The position numbers were made by a program, and so were the translations under genes. This document shows, one piece after another, positions 12,280 through 15,555 of a stretch of DNA of 15,555 bases (positions within the stretch are counted from its first letter, which is position 1; every line of letters starts with the position of its first letter). The stretch covers positions 1-15,555 of the forward strand of contig JBOGZI010000090.1 in the NCBI GenBank assembly GCA_050697275.1. Direction: 5' to 3'. The notes under the pieces were generated by a model. It saw only the letters and a program-made list of their open reading frames with translations, searched no databases and had not been told where the DNA came from. The stretch is from JBOGZI01 sp050697275 (GTDB lineage Bacteria; Actinomycetota; Thermoleophilia; Solirubrobacterales; 70-9).

Positions 12280-13476
12280 CTAGGCAGCGTCCTCGTGCTG
12301 GTCCTGGGCGATCCTGGGCAGCTCCGGGGCGCTGATCGGCCGCACCGCCTGGTCCACCGGGGCGGGCTGCTCCAGCTCCTTGCCCGAGGCGGCGCCGAGG
12401 TCCTCGACCCGGCGCAGCTGGGGAAGCACCCGTGCCTCGAGGGAGCCGACGGCGTCGTTGTAGGCGCCCGTGGCGGAGGCGAGCCGCTTGCCGAGCTTCG
12501 CGACATCGGCGAGGAACTTGCCGAAGCGTCCATGGAGCTCGCGCGCGGCCTCGGCGATCTGCAGGGCCTCGTCGGCGATTCGCTCCTGCCGCCAGCCGAT
12601 CTCGATCGTGCGGAGGAGCCCGATCAGGGTGGTCGGCGTGGCGATCAGGACGCCGTCGTCGAAGGCCTGCTCGTACAGCTTCGGATCGGCCTCGAAGGCG
12701 GCGTGCAGGGCCGGCTCGGAGGGGAAGAAGCAGACGACGAAATCGGGGGTCTCGCCGGTCTTGAACTGGTCCTGGTAGCGCTTCGAGCCGAGCTTCCGCA
12801 CGTGCTCGCGCGCCTGGCGGGCGTGCCGCTCCATCTCGGTGCGCCTGCCCGCCTCGTCCTCGGCCTCGAGCGCCTCGAGGTAGGCGTCCAGCGGGACCTT
12901 GGAGTCGGCGACGATGCTGCGCTCGCCGGGGAGCAGGAAGAGGGCGTCCGGGCGCAGCCAGACCTCGTCGTCCTTGAAGGTGCGCTCGAGCACGAAATCG
13001 ACGTGCTCGGTCATGCCGGCGATCTCGATGCACCGGCGAAGCTGGACCTCGCCCCAGCGCCCGCGGGTGTGGGGCTGCCGCAGGGCCTTCTTCAGGTTGG
13101 CCGTCTCCGAGGTGAGCCCGTCCATCCCGTGGCGCATCTGCTCGAGCAGCGCGCGGGTCGCCTCGTCGGTCTGCTTACGGCCCTTGACCTCGTCCTCGAT
13201 CCGCTTCTGGCCCTTCGCGATCTGCTCCGCGAAGCCCCTGATCTCCGTCTCCCGCTCCTTCAGGGCCGCCTCGGAGAGCTTGCGATCGGTCTCGCGCATC
13301 TCGCGGCTCTGGGCGAGCAGCTGCCCCGTCGCCTCCCGCAGCGAATCCGAGGTCAGCGCCTTGATCTGGTCCGCGAGACCGGTGGTCTGCTCCGCGGACC
13401 GTCCGCGGGAGCGAAGCCAGAGGCCGATCAGCACCCCGAGAAGGGCACCGAATCCGATTGCCAGAGCGATGGTCAT
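12280..13476 (-). CDS. rmuC: DNA recombination protein RmuC
   Basis: A 398-aa membrane-anchored member of the RmuC family, which limits recombination between inverted repeats in E. coli and has a nuclease-like domain. The start is the ATG at 13476, directly followed by a single N-terminal membrane helix (TIALAIGFGALLGVLIGLWL, 2-21); upstream codons add a proline-rich stretch with no support. Residues 25-125 are a charged coiled coil. The RmuC domain follows, with RGRWGEVQL (138-146), DSKVPLDAY (191-199), VVCFFPSEPAL (247-257), LIATPTTLIGLLRTI (277-291) and a helical C-terminal part. All main family motifs are present and the length is normal. The final 40 residues are Pro/Glu-rich and probably disordered. 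It precedes ccr by 55 nt on the same strand, with no functional link known. Confidence 0.93.
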   Translation of the reverse strand: MTIALAIGFGALLGVLIGLWLRSRGRSAEQTTGLADQIKALTSDSLREATGQLLAQSREMRETDRKLSEAALKERETEIRGFAEQIAKGQKRIEDEVKGRKQTDEATRALLEQMRHGMDGLTSETANLKKALRQPHTRGRWGEVQLRRCIEIAGMTEHVDFVLERTFKDDEVWLRPDALFLLPGERSIVADSKVPLDAYLEALEAEDEAGRRTEMERHARQAREHVRKLGSKRYQDQFKTGETPDFVVCFFPSEPALHAAFEADPKLYEQAFDDGVLIATPTTLIGLLRTIEIGWRQERIADEALQIAEAARELHGRFGKFLADVAKLGKRLASATGAYNDAVGSLEARVLPQLRRVEDLGAASGKELEQPAPVDQAVRPISAPELPRIAQDQHEDAA

Positions 13477-13656
13477 GGTGGTTGAGTCGTCCTCGGGTCG
13501 GTTAGCTGACGAACGTCCATCAAACAGCCCGCCGCGGACGGAAGCGGGCGATGGCCGTGCCTGGCCCATGCGTCCAAAAAAAACCGGGTATCCGTCCAAG
13601 CGGGGCCGTCCCGAGTCAGGTTTTCGGTCCGGCGGCGCGATTAATTTCCCAGGAGC
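13477..13656. other. Intergenic region between rmuC and a 66-aa ORF
   Basis: This 180-bp gap between divergent genes holds an A8 run (13576-13583), flanked by CGTCC copies, and a second AT-rich patch, TTAATTT (13641-13647), the latter serving as a candidate -10 region. I find no hairpin of terminator type next to the A/T run and no clear two-box promoter for rmuC. Confidence 0.4.
13642..13647 (+). promoter_or_regulatory. -10 box TAATTT before the 66-aa ORF
   Basis: TAATTT ends 9 nt before the ATG at 13657. It lies in an AT-rich island within GC-rich DNA. An AGGAG also lies 1 nt from the ATG, too close for a normal ribosome binding site. Confidence 0.4.
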
Positions 13657-13857
13657 ATGGAGGCATCCGAGAGACACCAGCTCAGGTCCAGCCGCGAGAC
13701 GCCGGACGCCGCTCGTACGTCGAGCCAGGTTCGCCTGATCGATCCGGCGGCGATCGACTACGACTCGGTTCGGGGCCTCGCCCGGCTGGAGCTGATGATG
13801 AGCACGGTCTTCGACCGGCTCACCGCCGTCAACGCGCCCTCCGGCTCCGACGCCTAG
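13657..13857 (+). CDS. Small hypothetical protein, 66 aa
   Basis: A short ORF in a non-overlapping gap between rmuC and a lipoprotein gene. The N-terminal half is polar and likely disordered (Arg, Ser, Glu); the second half (YDSVRGLARLELMMSTVFDRLTAVNA, from about residue 35) predicts one amphipathic helix. No signal peptide, cysteine or known motif is seen. Support is limited: a TAATTT box 9 nt upstream, and the absence of any competing gene on either strand here. It could be a small helical regulator or partner protein, but I assign no function, and it could also be a spurious ORF. Confidence 0.5.
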   Translation: MEASERHQLRSSRETPDAARTSSQVRLIDPAAIDYDSVRGLARLELMMSTVFDRLTAVNAPSGSDA

Positions 13858-13869
13858 CGCCGGACCGGA

Positions 13870-14274
13870 CTAGGGCAGCAACAGGTCGTCCTGACCCGAC
13901 TCGCGCTCGGGCCCGACCTCGAAGTTGAAGGGGAACGCCTTGACGTCGTCGGCGCTCGCCTCGTACTCCCCGCTCGTCATCTCGGCCTTGAGGATCGTGT
14001 TGCCGCCCGGCGGGACCTCCTTGCTGGAGACCTCGGTCGGACCGGAGATCTCGAGCACGGTGGGCTCCGTGTAGAAGTTCGCGATCGTGAAGTTGACCAG
14101 CCCGGCGCCGAACTCCCGTGGGGAGACGACGACCTCGCCATCGCCGATCTTCACGTTGACCTCGGCGGGCACGGGGGGACGAGGCTCGTTTTCGAAGTCG
14201 TCCCGTCCGCAGCCCGCGACGACGAGGGCCGCGAGTCCGACGCCCACACAGACCAGGACTCTCCTCCTTGCCAT
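13870..14274 (-). CDS. Lipoprotein with cupredoxin-like domain lacking metal ligands
   Basis: A 134-aa predicted lipoprotein: MARRR, hydrophobic VLVCVGVGLAALVVAG and lipobox VAGC with Cys22 as the lipidation site, then an acidic, Pro-rich linker (RDDFENEPRPPVPAE). The remaining about 90 residues are beta-rich: VNVKIGDGEVVVSP, GLVNFTIANFYTEPTVLEISG, then a turn VPPGGNTILKAEMTSGEYEAS. This order, including the PGG turn followed by a strand and SGEY, is like the cupredoxin-type domains of many secreted actinobacterial proteins. There is no His, Met or second Cys where copper ligands would lie, so metal binding is unlikely. Function unknown. It follows ygfZ by 36 nt on the same strand but has its own TAGATT box 8 nt before the ATG. 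Confidence 0.8.
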   Translation of the reverse strand: MARRRVLVCVGVGLAALVVAGCGRDDFENEPRPPVPAEVNVKIGDGEVVVSPREFGAGLVNFTIANFYTEPTVLEISGPTEVSSKEVPPGGNTILKAEMTSGEYEASADDVKAFPFNFEVGPERESGQDDLLLP

Positions 14275-14282
14275 GCGGAAGG

Positions 14283-14288
14283 AATCTA
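14283..14288 (-). promoter_or_regulatory. -10 box TAGATT, probable leaderless start
   Basis: TAGATT on the minus strand ends 8 nt before the ATG at 14274 of the lipoprotein gene. The gap (CCTTCCGC) has no Shine-Dalgarno sequence. The box lies in the 36-nt spacer after the ygfZ stop. Confidence 0.5.
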
Positions 14289-14310
14289 ACCGAAGCGCCG
14301 GGATGAGGCG

Positions 14311-15273
14311 CTAGCTCGGCCGGAACGGCAGCTCGACCAGCTCGGCGGTCACCGCCCCGTCGCCGACCTCGAGGGTGTCGCCCTCCGAGGCCTCGCGCCG
14401 GACCACCGCGAGCGCGATCGGGCCGAGGGCGGGGGAGAGACAGGCCGTACCCACCGTCCCGACCTCGCGCTCGCCGAGCCTCAGCGTCGCGCCCGGCTCC
14501 ACGAGGGCGCTCAGGCGGAGCCCGCGCAGGCGCCGGTTCGGCTTGCCGCGGTAGTGCAGGCGGGCGACCGGCTCCTGGCCGATGTAGCACCCCTTCTCGA
14601 AGTCGACGGCTCGCTCGGTGATCCCCGCCTCCGCCGGCATCACCTGCTCGCTCAGCTCGCGACCGAAGCGCGGGCGCCCGGACTCGACCCGGAGGATCTC
14701 GGCGGCCCCCTCGCTCGCCTCGGCGGCGCCGGCGGCGAGCAGCAGCTCGCGCAGCCGCGGGGCCTGGTCGGCTCGGGCGATCAGGTCGAGTCCGAGATCG
14801 GTGGCGACGGCGAGCATCTCGACCCCGTCCCAGTCGCGGGAGCGCTGGGCGTGCTCGGGGCCGAGCCCCTCGACCCCCGCGATCTCCGCGCCGCGCGGCC
14901 CGATCAGCGAGATGACCCTCCACTCGTCGCTGACGTCGTCCACCTCGACCTCGCGCCCGACGCTGTAGGTCCGCAGGTGGCGAAGCGCGGCCGGGGCCGG
15001 CTCGGGCTCGAGGTCGAGCCAGAGCTCGCCCCCGTCCAGTCGCAGGACCCGCATGTCGGCCTGGACGTGGCCCTTGCGGTCGAGCAGCGCCGCGTAGCAG
15101 CCCCCGTTCGGCTCGAGGCCCTCGATCTCGTTGGTGAGCTGGCCCTGGAGGTACTCCGCCGCGTCCGGCCCCGTCACCTTGAACGTCATCCGCGCGCGCT
15201 TCACGAAGGCGGCTTCCTCCCGGAGCGCCCGGTACTGACCATCGAGCTCAATCTGGACCGCCGTCTCAGCCAT
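14311..15273 (-). CDS. ygfZ: YgfZ/GcvT-type folate-binding protein
   Basis: A 320-aa cytoplasmic protein of the YgfZ (IBA57/COG0354) family, related to the T-protein of glycine cleavage. YgfZ helps assemble or repair certain iron-sulfur enzymes in a tetrahydrofolate-dependent way. The family signature KGCYIGQE is present (227-234), with the conserved Cys229. Earlier parts fit too: FKVTGPDAAEYLQGQLTNEI (31-50), the start of the GcvT-like fold; AALLDRKGHVQADMRVLRLD (61-80); and RVESGRPRFGREL (195-207) before the signature. The C-terminal barrel (about 245-320) has the usual GxVGT-like turn. Length is typical. The start is supported by a TAGAAT box 7 nt upstream. Nothing nearby is an obvious iron-sulfur client. 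Confidence 0.93.
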   Translation of the reverse strand: MAETAVQIELDGQYRALREEAAFVKRARMTFKVTGPDAAEYLQGQLTNEIEGLEPNGGCYAALLDRKGHVQADMRVLRLDGGELWLDLEPEPAPAALRHLRTYSVGREVEVDDVSDEWRVISLIGPRGAEIAGVEGLGPEHAQRSRDWDGVEMLAVATDLGLDLIARADQAPRLRELLLAAGAAEASEGAAEILRVESGRPRFGRELSEQVMPAEAGITERAVDFEKGCYIGQEPVARLHYRGKPNRRLRGLRLSALVEPGATLRLGEREVGTVGTACLSPALGPIALAVVRREASEGDTLEVGDGAVTAELVELPFRPS

Positions 15274-15280
15274 GTAGCCG

Positions 15281-15286
15281 ATTCTA
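15281..15286 (-). promoter_or_regulatory. -10 box TAGAAT, probable leaderless start of ygfZ
   Basis: TAGAAT on the minus strand, one mismatch from TATAAT, ends 7 nt before the ATG at 15273. No Shine-Dalgarno sequence lies in the gap (CGGCTAC). It is the clearest leaderless-type promoter in the window, although no -35 box is evident. Confidence 0.55.
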
Positions 15287-15333
15287 CGCGCGGCCCCCGG
15301 CGGGCCCGGACGGGGGGAAGCCGCCCGGAGAAG

Positions 15334-15347
15334 TTAGGCAAGACTAA
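15334..15347 (+). promoter_or_regulatory. DtxR/IdeR-like iron box
   Basis: TTAGGCAAGACTAA is a dyad with TTAG/CTAA ends and an inner C/G match. It agrees at 11 of 14 positions with the first part of the classical box (TTAGGTTAGCCTAA); the outer right half-site is not conserved. It lies 32 nt before the ATG at 15380, over the expected -35 region, where a metal-loaded DtxR-family repressor would block transcription. Only one site is present, so this is a candidate. Confidence 0.5.
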
Positions 15348-15379
15348 ATCCGTTTTTCGGGTGTGCTTCAATAGCGGGG

Positions 15380-15555
15380 ATGAGCAAGCTGAGCAGGCGA
15401 AAGCTGCTGCTGGGCGGCGCCGCGGGGGCGAGCCTGCCGGTGCTGCACCAGCTGGTGCCCCACCGCGGTGTCCACGAGGCGCTCGAGGGCGCCCGGGCCG
15501 CCGAGGCACCCCATGGCCCCGCGCACGGCGCCGCCTCCGCCCTGCACGGCGGCGG
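15380..15555 (+). CDS. Tat-exported protein, N-terminal fragment (partial)
   Basis: Only the first 58 codons are present; the gene continues past the right edge. The start has the twin-arginine signal pattern SRRKLLLGG (residues 5-13) followed by a moderately hydrophobic AAGASLPVL and a His/Pro/Ala-rich region (QLVPHRGVHEAL, then APHGPAHGAA). Tat signals carry proteins that fold with cofactors before export, such as multicopper oxidases, peroxidases or molybdoenzymes. I recall similar starts on Thermoleophilia multicopper oxidases, but the fragment cannot decide. A TTCAAT box ends 7 nt before the ATG, suggesting a leaderless transcript, and a DtxR/IdeR-like site lies upstream, suggesting metal-dependent control. 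The His-rich stretch may bind metal, which is speculative. Confidence 0.75.
   Translation, partial: MSKLSRRKLLLGGAAGASLPVLHQLVPHRGVHEALEGARAAEAPHGPAHGAASALHGG

Noticed and set aside
12004..13485. Plus-strand open frame of over 490 codons opposite ccr and rmuC
   Set aside because: It crosses two well-supported genes and their intergenic gap, is low complexity and has no family motif.
13576..13583. A8/T8 run as the U-tract of an intrinsic terminator
   Set aside because: On the minus strand only a weak 4-bp stem precedes it, and no gene ends just upstream on either strand.

Overview
The window is a strongly GC-rich bacterial chromosome segment with dense, short-spaced genes. It looks like Actinobacteriota, most plausibly class Thermoleophilia (Solirubrobacterales or Gaiellales relatives). 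Reasons: almost pure AAG lysine codons, secreted proteins with lysine-rich modules (one ends in a run of lysines), start codons mostly at TANNNT boxes instead of after Shine-Dalgarno sequences, and a set of acyl-CoA enzymes like those of Streptomyces and mycobacteria. The taxonomic call is an inference from recalled style, not from a search. I see no mobile element, tRNA, rRNA or CRISPR array, and no intrinsic terminator with a U-tract.

Layout. 1-2039: 3' end of an acyl-CoA dehydrogenase, a convergent secreted protein with a poly-lysine tail, then a divergent SDR reductase. 2070-4148: a plus-strand run of an SCP2-like lipid-binding protein, an AlkZ/YcaQ-type winged-helix protein and a MaoC-type hydratase. 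4156-5890: four small genes (secreted Lys-rich protein, charged 73-aa protein, four-cysteine putative zinc-ribbon protein, small secreted protein). 5961-7967: a B12-dependent mutase of the ethylmalonyl-CoA mutase/MeaA type on the minus strand. 8054-9222: a secreted beta-sandwich-like protein and a ClpS adaptor. 9236-12224, all minus strand: crotonyl-CoA carboxylase/reductase, a small alpha-beta-barrel-like protein, an RTX-repeat secreted protein and a lipoprotein overlapping the RTX gene by 17 bp. 12280-15273: RmuC, a 66-aa plus-strand ORF, a lipoprotein with a possible cupredoxin-like fold, and YgfZ. 15380-end: start of a Tat-exported protein behind a DtxR/IdeR-like operator.

How the genes fit together. 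The metabolic theme is the ethylmalonyl-CoA pathway: Ccr (crotonyl-CoA to ethylmalonyl-CoA), the mutase (ethylmalonyl-CoA to methylsuccinyl-CoA), a candidate methylsuccinyl-CoA dehydrogenase (the partial gene at the left edge) and a candidate mesaconyl-CoA hydratase (the MaoC protein). These genes are interleaved with unrelated ones and lie on both strands, so they are a loose neighbourhood, not one operon; a CitE/Mcl-type lyase and the epimerase are not in the window. The rest is housekeeping (ClpS, RmuC, YgfZ, possible DNA repair) and several exported proteins of unknown role.

The main regulatory observation is that many genes have a -10-like hexamer ending only 6-11 nt before the start codon, which suggests leaderless transcripts. 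A minority of genes, mostly short or secreted, carry strong AAGGAG-type ribosome binding sites instead.
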